DNA from: CAYMYN01 sp964394665
GTDB lineage: Bacteria > Planctomycetota > UBA1135 > GCA-002686595
Direction of reading: 5' to 3'
Length of the DNA stretch: 64,000 nucleotides
NCBI GenBank assembly: GCA_964394665.1
Contig: CAYMYN010000003.1
Location: forward strand, 1-64,000
Shown here: piece after piece, positions 25,169-33,568 of the stretch
Position numbering within the stretch: position 1 is the first letter of the stretch
Layout: the number at the start of each line of letters is the position of its first letter
The notes under the pieces: generated by a model
The model's input: the letters and a program-made list of their open reading frames with translations, nothing else
Told to the model about the DNA's origin: nothing
The model's database searches: none
Made by a program: the position numbers and the translations under genes

Positions 25169-25998
25169 TTGCACAGGGGCGGTTCTTTCCCCAGATCGGG
25201 TCCCAAGGCCGGCTCTTCGGCCGCCAGAGCCCGCTCGCTGCCGGGTTGTCCCGGACCCGGTCGCTGGGACCAGGAATGGCGAGGATCCGGCTCGTCGGGC
25301 GGATCGGGGCGCGTCCCTGCTACCTGCTCCTCCAAGGCCCGTCCCACCTCAGGGGGTGGAGTGCCGTGAGCGCGAGCGAGCCGCTCCAGCGCGCCTCGCC
25401 AGGACTTCTTGACGGCATCGTCGGTGCGCCGGAGGCGCTCGGCCACGCCCGACCAACTCGCGCCGTCGAGGCGCGCCTCGACTACCTGGTACTGCAGCGC
25501 CGTGAGGTAGCGGGAGCAAATGGCGAGCAGTTCGCGTCGCGCTGGCGAAGCGCGGTTACGCCGCGGCCGCAACTCCTGCGGCCGGCTCTGGTCTGGTAGA
25601 TCGGCGACGCATCTCACGAACGCAGCTCGGGTTTCCGACGCCAAGTCCGACTCCGGGAGCAGGCGGCGATGGGCGCTGTAGATCGCCGCTGCGCAGTTGC
25701 GTACGAGCGCTTTCACGTACGCGGGGACCGCCCGTGGTGTGGGGCGCTCGCGCAGACGGCGTCGATCGTCCATCCAGAGCAGGTCGAGCACGCGGTCGAA
25801 CACGACGTCGCGCTCGAACGCTCCAAGGCCTGTCTGGCGGCAGAGAGAATGGACGTAGGCCAGCAGGTGATCCCACGAATCAGGATCCCCGGCCAAGCAT
25901 CGAGCGTGGGAACGCTCATCCCAGAGTAGTCGGTCGAATCGGGCAGCCACCTCAACCTCCAGGACGATGAGGCTAGCCGGACCCCATCTCTTTGGCAA
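25153..25998 (-). CDS. ECF-type sigma factor-like protein, 3' end replaced by an IS repeat
   Basis: Predicted 281 aa. The C-half has a sigma region-4-like helix-turn-helix (LTALQYQVVEARLDGASWSGVAERLRRTDDAVKKSWRGALERL). The N-half (WDHLLAYVHSLCRQTGLGAFERDVVFDRVLDLLW, then YVKALVRNCAAAIYSAHRRL) fits a divergent region 2. The last four residues (RGHG) and the TAA stop are encoded by the IS end repeat at 25150-25168, so the original C-terminus was probably cut off. The Pro/Gly-rich tail before it may be linker of a once longer protein. Core DNA-binding parts appear intact. Promoter targets and an anti-sigma partner are not visible. Confidence 0.6.
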   Translation of the reverse strand: MPKRWGPASLIVLEVEVAARFDRLLWDERSHARCLAGDPDSWDHLLAYVHSLCRQTGLGAFERDVVFDRVLDLLWMDDRRRLRERPTPRAVPAYVKALVRNCAAAIYSAHRRLLPESDLASETRAAFVRCVADLPDQSRPQELRPRRNRASPARRELLAICSRYLTALQYQVVEARLDGASWSGVAERLRRTDDAVKKSWRGALERLARAHGTPPPEVGRALEEQVAGTRPDPPDEPDPRHSWSQRPGPGQPGSERALAAEEPALGPDLGKEPPLCNRGHG

Positions 25999-26358
25999 CC
26001 CAGGAACGGCCGACTGTCGCTACCTGAGAGGCTGCCACGGGAGAGCACGGGGAAAGGGAGGGAAGGCCGGGACGAGCGGCTCACCCGCCTGCCGGAGGAG
26101 CCGGAACGGGCCCCAGGCGAGCGCGGCGACTCGGGGATCCTTGATGCTGCCCAAGTGACTGATGCTCAGCTCCATCAGGCGTTCCTGGGTGTGCAGGGCG
26201 ATTTCATGCTGCCAGGCGCTGGCGTCCAGCACGCCCAGTCTGTGCGTGTGGAACGCCGCCTCGAGCGCCGTGGTTACCAGAATTGCAAGCCGCCCAAGCG
26301 AGTCCCCGCGTCTGCTCGCTGTTCACCCCGCGCCGTCGAGGTCACCCGAGGGAATCTC
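25999..26358. other. Intergenic stretch with a possible gene relic
   Basis: About 360 bases between the sigma-like gene and the sulfatase stop. A minus-strand frame without a good start, roughly 26310 to 26020, reads LEAAFHTHRLGVLDASAWQH and then ERLMELSISHLGSIKDPRVA. It looks more protein-like than its shadows, but I recognise no family. It may be the degraded end of a gene; otherwise nothing is supported here. Confidence 0.35.
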
Positions 26359-28362
26359 TCAGCCGTCGCCGAGGTAGCCCAGGTCGCGTAGGCGGCGCAG
26401 GTCGTGGGGGGAGAGGTGCTTGGACCAGTCCTGTTGCTCGAGCAGTTCGAGTTTCCAGGTCGGGAGCAGGGCCTCGAGCTCGCGCACGCGCTCGGGCTCG
26501 CGCGAAGCGAGGTCGACCTCTTCGCGCGGATCATTCGCCAGGTCGTAAAGTTCCAACCCCAGCCGCGTGCGGATCAGCTTGTGGCTGCCGCGCACGACGA
26601 CCTGCGCCGGCTCGGCGGCCAGCGCGCCGTGCTGGCCGGCTTTCGAGGGATCGCCGAAGAACTCGAGAATCGTCACCGGTGCCTCGATTGGGGCTCGGCG
26701 CAGGTCGCGGCCGGTGCCAAAGCCCTCGACCCCGGCCAGGGCCGCGACGGTGGTCGTGACGTCCACGAGCGAGACCGGGTGGCCGTGGTCCGTCAATTCG
26801 ACGCCGCGCGGCGGGAACACGATCATCGGCACGCGCGTGATCTCGTTGTAGACGCCCGTGCCGTGCTCGGTGAGGCCGTGCTCGCCAAAGGCCTCGCCGT
26901 GGTCGCTGGTGACGAAGATCCAGGATTCGTCGAGCACGCCGCGCGCCGCGAGGGCGTCGAACAACTCGCCCAGGGCGTGGTCGAGGGCCAGGATCTCCTC
27001 GTCGTAGCGCGCCCGCAGTCGCTCGATCTCGGCCGCCGGCAGGTCGATCGCGAGGTGCCGCGGCTCCTCGAAGGGGCTCCAGGGCGCGAAGCGGCCGCGG
27101 AAGGCCGGCGGCGGGACGTAGGGCGCGTGGGCGTCGGTGTAGTTGGCCACCACCAGGGTCGGCTTGCCCGACGAGCGCCGCAGGGCGTCGAGCAGGATGC
27201 GGTTGACGTCCGCGGCCAGCGGTCCGCCGATCACGCGGTGGGCAAAGAGCGAGGGTACCAGCCGCGCCCGCAGGTGCTCGCCGAACAGGCTCAGGCCGAC
27301 GGGGTGTTCGGCGTGGCGGTAGTAGTCGAAACCGCGCTCCATGCCGGAGACGCGCGAGAGCCAGAAATTGGCGTAGACGCAGGCGGTGGCCCAGCCTTGC
27401 CCGCGCAGCGCCTCGGCCAGGGTGCGTTGGGCGGCCACGGCGAAGGCACCCCCCGGGCCGCGGCCGAAGTCGGCGCCGTGTTCGCTGGCCAGGCGACCGC
27501 TGAAGAGCGTGGCGTGCGAGGGCACGGTCCAGGTTCCGTTCGAGAAACCCAGCTCGTAACGCACCGCGTCCGGCCGTCGAGCGAGGTGACGCGCCAGGGC
27601 GGGCGTCGTCTCCCGGCCGTAGCCGTACACCGACATCTGATCCGCGCGCACCGTGTCGAGGATCAGCACGAAGACGTGGGGCGGGAGCGGACGCGTCACG
27701 GGAGCTTCCGCGGCCGGATCGAGCAGGTCGTCGCCGAGGTAGCGGTACTGGCTGAGCAGCGGCTTGAGGCTCGCCAGCGACAGGGCCGCGCACAGGAGGG
27801 CCGTCGCGCTCGCCGGCGAGAGGCGCGCGCGCAGCCGGCCGAGCACGAGCAGCGCGGCCGCGAAGGAGACCCCCAGGCCCAGGGCGACGGTGAGCGCCTC
27901 CGCCAGTCCATGTAGGGCGAGCGCAGGGGCGAGGCGCGCCAGCACGCGCGGCGCGGCGAGGTGCGCCAGGGTCACCAGGCCCCCCAGCACCAGCCCGAGC
28001 TGCACGGGCGAGCGCAGCGGTTCGCGAATGAGCCGCGAAGCGAGGACCACCGCGAGCGCCGACGCGATCCCCGCTCCCGCGCCGCCGACGAGCGCGGCGC
28101 TCGCCCCGGCCCAGGCCGCCAGGATCCAGGCCATCGGCAGCCGCAGCGCGCCGAGCAGCGCACCCAGGGCGAGCGAGAGCGCGACGAAGGTGCCCTGCAC
28201 GCTCGCCACGTAGCCCGCGTCCAGGCGATTGCCCGAGGACAACGCGAAGCTGATCTCGAGCAGGGCGGCGAAGGCGGCCGCCGCGCCGGTGGCGAGCGCG
28301 CTGGAACGCGTTGCGCTCGGGATGTTCCGCTGCATGGGAGTCGGGGCCGGGGCTACGGGCAT
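26359..28362 (-). CDS. Polytopic membrane sulfatase-fold enzyme with Thr at the nucleophile position
   Basis: Predicted 667 aa; ATG at 28362, five bases after the NRPS stop, with a second ATG at 28335. The first 220 residues hold about five or six membrane helices. The rest is the alkaline-phosphatase superfamily sulfatase fold: VFVLILDTVRADQMSVYGYGRETTP, then NGTWTVPSHATLFSG, FVTSDHGEAFGEHGLTEHGTGVYNEITRVPMIV, and LYDLANDPREEVDLA near the end. Sulfatases need Cys or Ser in C/S-x-P-S-R, but here residue 279 is Thr and Arg is His (T-V-P-S-H), so formylglycine cannot form. It may instead be a phospho-transferase or hydrolase acting outside the membrane on the operon's product. Last gene of the six-gene operon. 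Confidence 0.85.
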   Translation of the reverse strand: MPVAPAPTPMQRNIPSATRSSALATGAAAAFAALLEISFALSSGNRLDAGYVASVQGTFVALSLALGALLGALRLPMAWILAAWAGASAALVGGAGAGIASALAVVLASRLIREPLRSPVQLGLVLGGLVTLAHLAAPRVLARLAPALALHGLAEALTVALGLGVSFAAALLVLGRLRARLSPASATALLCAALSLASLKPLLSQYRYLGDDLLDPAAEAPVTRPLPPHVFVLILDTVRADQMSVYGYGRETTPALARHLARRPDAVRYELGFSNGTWTVPSHATLFSGRLASEHGADFGRGPGGAFAVAAQRTLAEALRGQGWATACVYANFWLSRVSGMERGFDYYRHAEHPVGLSLFGEHLRARLVPSLFAHRVIGGPLAADVNRILLDALRRSSGKPTLVVANYTDAHAPYVPPPAFRGRFAPWSPFEEPRHLAIDLPAAEIERLRARYDEEILALDHALGELFDALAARGVLDESWIFVTSDHGEAFGEHGLTEHGTGVYNEITRVPMIVFPPRGVELTDHGHPVSLVDVTTTVAALAGVEGFGTGRDLRRAPIEAPVTILEFFGDPSKAGQHGALAAEPAQVVVRGSHKLIRTRLGLELYDLANDPREEVDLASREPERVRELEALLPTWKLELLEQQDWSKHLSPHDLRRLRDLGYLGDG

Positions 28363-28367
28363 CGAGC

Positions 28368-31300
28368 TCACGCGTCCGGCGCTTGGCGCCGAACCCGATC
28401 CTCGCGCATGCGGCGGCGACGGTCCAGGCCGTCGAGGCGCGCGCGGCCACGATCCTCGGCGACCTGGATCTGGGCTTCGCCGGCGTCGCTCCCGCCGAGG
28501 AACTGGGCCAGGGCGCGCACCGTGGGGAAGCGGAAGAGGTCGGTCAGGGACACGTTGCGCTCGAGCGCGCGTTTGAGCCGGCCTTGGACCTGCACGGTGA
28601 GCAGCGAGTGCCCGCCGATGTCGAAGAAGTTCTCGTCGCGCCCGACCTCGGGGCCGGCCAGGACCTCGCGCCAGATCGCGGCGATCTGGCGCTCGAGGTC
28701 GTTCTCCGGCGCCTGATAGGCGCCGCGGGCCTCCTGCGCCACGGCCTCGGGCAAGGGCAGCGCCTTGCGATCGACCTTGGCGTTGGGCGTCTTGGGCAAC
28801 GCGGGGAGCTCGACCCACACGGAGGGCACCATGAACTCGGGCAGGCGCGTCCCCAACCACGCGCGTAGGCCGTCGCGATCGAGGGTCCTGCCGGTGCGCA
28901 GTGCGCAGTAACCAACCAGGCGCGGCGGGCCGGCCTCGCTCGGCTGGGCGACGACCGCGCACTCGCGGACGTCGGGGTGTGCGCCGAGAGCGGCTTCGAT
29001 CTCGCCCAGCTCGATGCGATACCCGCGCAGCTTGATCTGCGTGTCGTTGCGCCCGAGGAAGTCGAAGGCCCCGTCCTCGCGCAGGCGCGCCAGGTCGCCG
29101 GTGCGGTAGAGTCGCCCGCCGTCCGCGCGCAGCGGGTGGGGGACGAACCGTTCGGCGCTGAGCTCGGGGCGGCCGAGGTAGCCGCGAGCCACGCCCTCGC
29201 CGCCGATGTAGAGCTCGCCGGGGATGCCGCGCGGCAAGGGGCGGCGGCGCGCGTCGAGCACCAGGAACTCGGTGTTGAGCAGCGGGCGTCCGATCGGGAT
29301 CGGATCGGGCACCTCGTCGAGGGTGTGCGTCGAGGACCAGATCGTGGTCTCGGTCGTTCCGTACAGAGTCATCAGCTTGCCGCGGACGCAGCGGCGCAGC
29401 TCGCGGGCCAAGGCCGGCGGCAGGGCCTCGCCGCCGACGCACAGGCAGCGCAGCCCGCCCAGGGCCTCGGGGCCCCCGTCCTCGGCCAGCAGCAAGGAAG
29501 CCATCGAGGGCGTGCACTGCAGGTGCGTGGCGCCGGAGCGCACGAGGGCGCCCACGACGCTGGTCTCCGCTTCCTGGCGTTGGGCGGCTTCGATGCGCTC
29601 GCGCAGGGTCGCCAGGAGCTCGAGGTGCTCGAGCACGGTCTGCGAGGGGACGCCGAAGTCGATCAGGCAGGCGATCTCGTCCACGCCGATGCCGCGCACG
29701 CGATTCACCATGCGCTCGCAGGTCTCGAGCGTGCCGAACAGGCCGCTCTGGTCGAAGTAGCGTTCGAAGGCGTGGCCCAGGATCGCGCCCAGCTCATCGC
29801 CCTCGAGGGCGTGGAAGTCGTCGCTGAGCCGCTCGGCCTCGCCCGCGGCCTGCGTCTTGAACGTCGGGAACGAGCCGATGAAGTTGCGGGCGAGCTCGAC
29901 CGAGCTCGCCAGGTACTGGATCATCGGTTCGCGCACCGTCGCGCGCACCGCATCGTCGCAGGTGCCGACGAAGGTGTGCAGCATCAGCGTGACGCGCCCC
30001 GGCCCCGCATGACCCGCCGCTCGGCGCGCCTCGCGGTAGGCGGCGATCTTCGCGCCCAGCTCAGCCAACGATTGACCCAGGAGGTGCGTCAGCACGTTGG
30101 CGCCCTGCTTGCCCGCCGCGCGATAGGTCTCGACGTTGCCGGCGGTCGTGATCCAGACCGGTAGCTCGGCCTGCACGGGGCGCGGGAGGGTGCGTACGCC
30201 GACGCCGCGGCCGTCGGAGCCGGGGAACTCGACTTCCTCGCCGCGCCACAGACGCTGCACCGTGTCGATGCCGCGCAGCATGACGTCCTTGCGCGCGGCG
30301 TAGTTTCCGGGGGCGAGCACGAAGTCGTTGGCCTGCCACCCGGAGGCGAAGGCGATGCCCGTGCGACCGCCGGAGAGGTTGTCGACCAGGGCCCACTCCT
30401 CGGCGATGCGCACCGGATGGTGCAGCGGCAGGACCACGCTGCCGGCGCGCACCGCGATGCGCTCGGTGATGGCGGCGACGGCCGCGCCGGTCACGGCGGG
30501 GTTGGGGTAGAGGCCGCCGAAGGCGTGGAAGTGGCGCTCGGGCGTCCAGACCGCCTCGAAGCCGTGGCGGTCGGCGAAGCGCGCGCCGTCGAGCAGGAGC
30601 TTGTACTTGGAGGCGCTCGACTCGCCCTCGTCGCTCGAGAAGTAGAACAGGCTGAAGCTGACCGGCGCGCGGCGCGTGGCCGGGGAGGCGGCGGGCAGCG
30701 CGGTGGCGGCGGGCTTGGGCGCGGGGTGCACCACGACCTCGAAGCCGCGCGTCAGGGTCCAGAGCAACTCGAGGATCGAGATGTCGAAGGAGAGGCTCGT
30801 CACGGCCAACCACACGCCCGGATCGGTGCCCAGGCGCGCGTCCATGGCGGCGAAGAAGTTCAGCAGGTTGCGCTGCTCGACCATCACCCCCTTGGGCTTG
30901 CCGGTCGAGCCGGAGGTGTAGATCACGTAGGCGAGGTCGGTCGGTTCCGCGCCGCCCGCGGGCGGGCTCTCTGGGACCTCGCGCAGGGCCGCGCCCTGCG
31001 GGTCGAGAACGAGCAGCTCCGGGCCCAGGGCCGCCGCATCGGCCGCCAGCTCCGGCTCGGTCACGATCCGCGCCACGCCGGAGTCCTCGACCTGGAAGCG
31101 GATGCGCTCCGCCGGATAGCTCGGGTCGAGGGGCAACCACGCGGCGCCGGCCTTGGCGATGCCCAGGACCGCCGCGACCATCTCGAGCGAGCGGCCCGTG
31201 TACAGGCCGACGAGCGCGCCGGGTCCGATGCCCAGGCCGCGCAGGCGCTGGGCGATGCGGCTCGAGAGGCGGTCGAGCTCGCGGTACGTGAGGCGCCGCG

Positions 31301-32750
31301 AGCCGGCGCTCAGCGCCGACGCGTCGGGCGTGCGCTCGACCTGGGCCGCCCAGAGGTCAGCGAGCACCGCCTCGCGCGCGAACTCGCCCTGGGTCTGGCG
31401 CCAGGCGTCCCGCAGCTCGGCGAGCTCCGCGCCGCCGACGAGCTCGAGCTCGCCGATGGGCAGCGCCGATCCGCGCGGGAAGCCGCGCAGCAGGTGGGCG
31501 ACGTGGCCGAGCATGCGCTCGACGGCCGCGTCGGCGTAGCGCGTCCGGTCGTAGGCCAGGCGAAGGTCGAGCTCGTTCTCGCCATAGGCATAGAGCGTGA
31601 GCGGGAACACGGTCTGTTCGAAGAGCTCGAACCGACGGCCCTCCCAGGTGCCGGGCGCGGAGCGCACCAGGCCGTCGAGGCTGTGTTCGTCGTAGACCAG
31701 GATGCTCTCGAAGAGCGTGCCGCCGGCGGCGAGGCCGGCCCAGCGTTGCACGTCGGCCAGGGCCGCGTGTTCGTGGGGGGCGATCGCGCGCTGCGCGGCG
31801 CGCAGTTCGCCGAGCCAGTCGCCCAGCTCGCGTTCCTCGGTCAGGCTGACGCGGAAGGGCAAGGTGTTGATGAAGGTGCCCACGACCGCGTCGGCGCCCT
31901 CGATCGTCCCGCGCCGGCAGGCGCGTACGCAGCCGAAGACGACGTCGCTCTCGCCCGAGTACCGTCCGAGGGTCAGCGCCCAGGCCCCTTGCACGAGCGT
32001 GTTGAGCGAAACCCCACGGGTCTGCGCGAAGGCGCGCAGCGCGGCGGTGTCCTGGGCAGCCATGCACAGGCGCACCTCGCCGCGGCTCGCTTCGTCGGCG
32101 CCCAGGGGTGCGCTCGGACGCGGCAGAGGGATCGGCGAGGGGCCGCGGAACCCCGCCAGATACGCGCGCCAGAAGGGCTCGTCGCCGCTCGCGTCCCGTC
32201 GGCGCAGGGCCGCGACGTGCGGCGCGAAGGCGGCGGCGGGCGGGAGCTCGAGCGACGCGCCGCGGCGCAACGCGTCGTAGAGCCCGAACACTTCCTGCAG
32301 AACCTGCGGGAAGGAACGGCCGTCGAGCACCAGGTGGTGCACGGTCCAGACGAACGCGAAGGCGCGCTCCCCCAGGCGCAGCAGGGCGAGGCGCATCAGG
32401 GGCGCGCGCGCCAGGTCGAAGGGCCGCACACGATCGGCGCGCAGCCAAGCCCGCAGCGCGCGGTCCGGATCGGCTCCCCGCAGGTCCTCCTCGGCCAGCG
32501 GCGGCTCGAGGTTCTCGGCGGGCTCCTGCAGGGGCTCTTCGAGGCCGTCCCACAGGAACGCGACGCGCAGGGCCGGGTGGCGCGCGATCACGGTGTGCCA
32601 CGCGCGGCGCAGGGCACGGATGTCGAGCTCCTCATCGAGGTGCGCGACGATCTGCTCCACGTCGACACCCGGCGCGCCGTGCGTCAGGTGGTTGAAGAGC
32701 ATCCCCTGCTGCAGGGGCGTCAACGGATAGGCGCGGGACGTGGGGCTCAT
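28368..32750 (-). CDS. Single-module NRPS with embedded luciferase-like monooxygenase (C-A[LLM]-PCP)
   Basis: Predicted 1460 aa; ATG in an ATGA overlap with the upstream WecG-like gene. The condensation domain (1-430) has HHLVLDG near residue 138. The adenylation domain begins near 460: A3 YTSGSTGKPKG near 610 and A4 LSFDISILELLWTL. It is then interrupted at about 695-1060 by a MupA/Atu3671-type FMN luciferase-like monooxygenase (FSLFYFSSDEG, AVWTPERHFHAFGG, GRTGIAFASGWQANDFVLAPGNY). It resumes with A5 YGTTETT, A7 YRTGDLAR, A8 RGYRIELGEIE and A10 NAKVDRK. The carrier domain has FFDIGGHSLL with phosphopantetheine Ser1382. No thioesterase or reductase follows and no Sfp-type activator is in the window. 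It probably activates, possibly oxidises, and transfers one amino acid. Confidence 0.95.
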   Translation of the reverse strand: MSPTSRAYPLTPLQQGMLFNHLTHGAPGVDVEQIVAHLDEELDIRALRRAWHTVIARHPALRVAFLWDGLEEPLQEPAENLEPPLAEEDLRGADPDRALRAWLRADRVRPFDLARAPLMRLALLRLGERAFAFVWTVHHLVLDGRSFPQVLQEVFGLYDALRRGASLELPPAAAFAPHVAALRRRDASGDEPFWRAYLAGFRGPSPIPLPRPSAPLGADEASRGEVRLCMAAQDTAALRAFAQTRGVSLNTLVQGAWALTLGRYSGESDVVFGCVRACRRGTIEGADAVVGTFINTLPFRVSLTEERELGDWLGELRAAQRAIAPHEHAALADVQRWAGLAAGGTLFESILVYDEHSLDGLVRSAPGTWEGRRFELFEQTVFPLTLYAYGENELDLRLAYDRTRYADAAVERMLGHVAHLLRGFPRGSALPIGELELVGGAELAELRDAWRQTQGEFAREAVLADLWAAQVERTPDASALSAGSRRLTYRELDRLSSRIAQRLRGLGIGPGALVGLYTGRSLEMVAAVLGIAKAGAAWLPLDPSYPAERIRFQVEDSGVARIVTEPELAADAAALGPELLVLDPQGAALREVPESPPAGGAEPTDLAYVIYTSGSTGKPKGVMVEQRNLLNFFAAMDARLGTDPGVWLAVTSLSFDISILELLWTLTRGFEVVVHPAPKPAATALPAASPATRRAPVSFSLFYFSSDEGESSASKYKLLLDGARFADRHGFEAVWTPERHFHAFGGLYPNPAVTGAAVAAITERIAVRAGSVVLPLHHPVRIAEEWALVDNLSGGRTGIAFASGWQANDFVLAPGNYAARKDVMLRGIDTVQRLWRGEEVEFPGSDGRGVGVRTLPRPVQAELPVWITTAGNVETYRAAGKQGANVLTHLLGQSLAELGAKIAAYREARRAAGHAGPGRVTLMLHTFVGTCDDAVRATVREPMIQYLASSVELARNFIGSFPTFKTQAAGEAERLSDDFHALEGDELGAILGHAFERYFDQSGLFGTLETCERMVNRVRGIGVDEIACLIDFGVPSQTVLEHLELLATLRERIEAAQRQEAETSVVGALVRSGATHLQCTPSMASLLLAEDGGPEALGGLRCLCVGGEALPPALARELRRCVRGKLMTLYGTTETTIWSSTHTLDEVPDPIPIGRPLLNTEFLVLDARRRPLPRGIPGELYIGGEGVARGYLGRPELSAERFVPHPLRADGGRLYRTGDLARLREDGAFDFLGRNDTQIKLRGYRIELGEIEAALGAHPDVRECAVVAQPSEAGPPRLVGYCALRTGRTLDRDGLRAWLGTRLPEFMVPSVWVELPALPKTPNAKVDRKALPLPEAVAQEARGAYQAPENDLERQIAAIWREVLAGPEVGRDENFFDIGGHSLLTVQVQGRLKRALERNVSLTDLFRFPTVRALAQFLGGSDAGEAQIQVAEDRGRARLDGLDRRRRMREDRVRRQAPDA

Positions 32751-33568
32751 GATCGGGATCGGAGGCGGGCGCCGCGCGGCGCTGTGAGGCCGCGCCAGGC
32801 GCTGCGGGCGAACAGGACGAAGGCGAAGGGCAGGTCGTCGACGAGGTAGCGGCGGAAGAGGCGCCGCGGTTCCTGGGCGAGGCGGTGCAGCCACTCGAGG
32901 CCCAGGCGTTGGATCCAGCGCGGCGCGCGGCGCACCTCGCCAGTGACGAAGCTGAAGCTGATGCCGACGCCGATCCACCAAGCGTGGGGCCAACGCGGGA
33001 ACAGCTCGGCGATCAGGCGTTCTTGCTTGGGCGCGCCCAGGGCGACGAACACGAGCTGGGGGTCGGCGGCCTCCAGGGCGCCGAGCAGGGCTGCGTACTG
33101 CTCGCGGTTGCGCTCGAAGCCCACGGGCGGGCAGTGCGTGCCGACGATTCGCAGGTCCGGGTAGGCCTCGCACAGCACCTCCGCCGCGCGTTCGGCCGTG
33201 CCCGGATTGCCGCCGAGCAGGAAGACCCGCAGGCCTTCGCTCGCCGCGCGGCGGTTGAGGCTCCAGATCAGATTCGAGCCGGCCACGCGTTCGGGGAGCG
33301 GAGTGCGCTGCAGCTTCGAGGCCCAGACGAGCGGCATGCCGTCCGCCACGCACAGGTCGACCGCGGCGCAGATCTCGCGGAACGCGCCCTCGCGCACCAG
33401 CCGGCGCAGGTAGTCGAGGTTGGGCGTGACGATCCGTCCTCCGCGGCCCGCGCGCGCGGCGCTCGCCACGCGCTCGACGAGCTGTGCCTCGCTCACGGCG
33501 TGGAAGCGGATGCCGCACAGGTCGATGCTGGGCGGATCGGCGCTCGTGATGCGCTCGAGCTCAGCCAC
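32747..33568 (-). CDS. WecG/TagA/CpsF family glycosyltransferase
   Basis: Predicted 273 aa with a GTG start overlapping the upstream GT2 stop by eight bases; the stop overlaps the NRPS ATG (ATGA). The family pattern is clear: GRIVTPNLDYLRRLV, VADGMPLVWASKL, RVAGSNLIWSLNRRAA, LRVFLLGGNPGTAERAAEVL, LVFVALGAPKQERLIAEL and WWIGVGISFSFVTGEVRRAP. WecG transfers ManNAcA in enterobacterial common antigen and TagA transfers ManNAc in teichoic acid linkage units, both on undecaprenyl-linked glycans. The donor here is unknown. Its tight coupling to the NRPS argues that glycan and aminoacyl parts belong to one product. Confidence 0.93.
   Translation of the reverse strand: MAELERITSADPPSIDLCGIRFHAVSEAQLVERVASAARAGRGGRIVTPNLDYLRRLVREGAFREICAAVDLCVADGMPLVWASKLQRTPLPERVAGSNLIWSLNRRAASEGLRVFLLGGNPGTAERAAEVLCEAYPDLRIVGTHCPPVGFERNREQYAALLGALEAADPQLVFVALGAPKQERLIAELFPRWPHAWWIGVGISFSFVTGEVRRAPRWIQRLGLEWLHRLAQEPRRLFRRYLVDDLPFAFVLFARSAWRGLTAPRGARLRSRS

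Noticed and set aside
26020..26232. Possible 70-aa minus-strand gene
   Set aside because: No start with a ribosome site and no family; kept only as a possible relic in the intergenic note.
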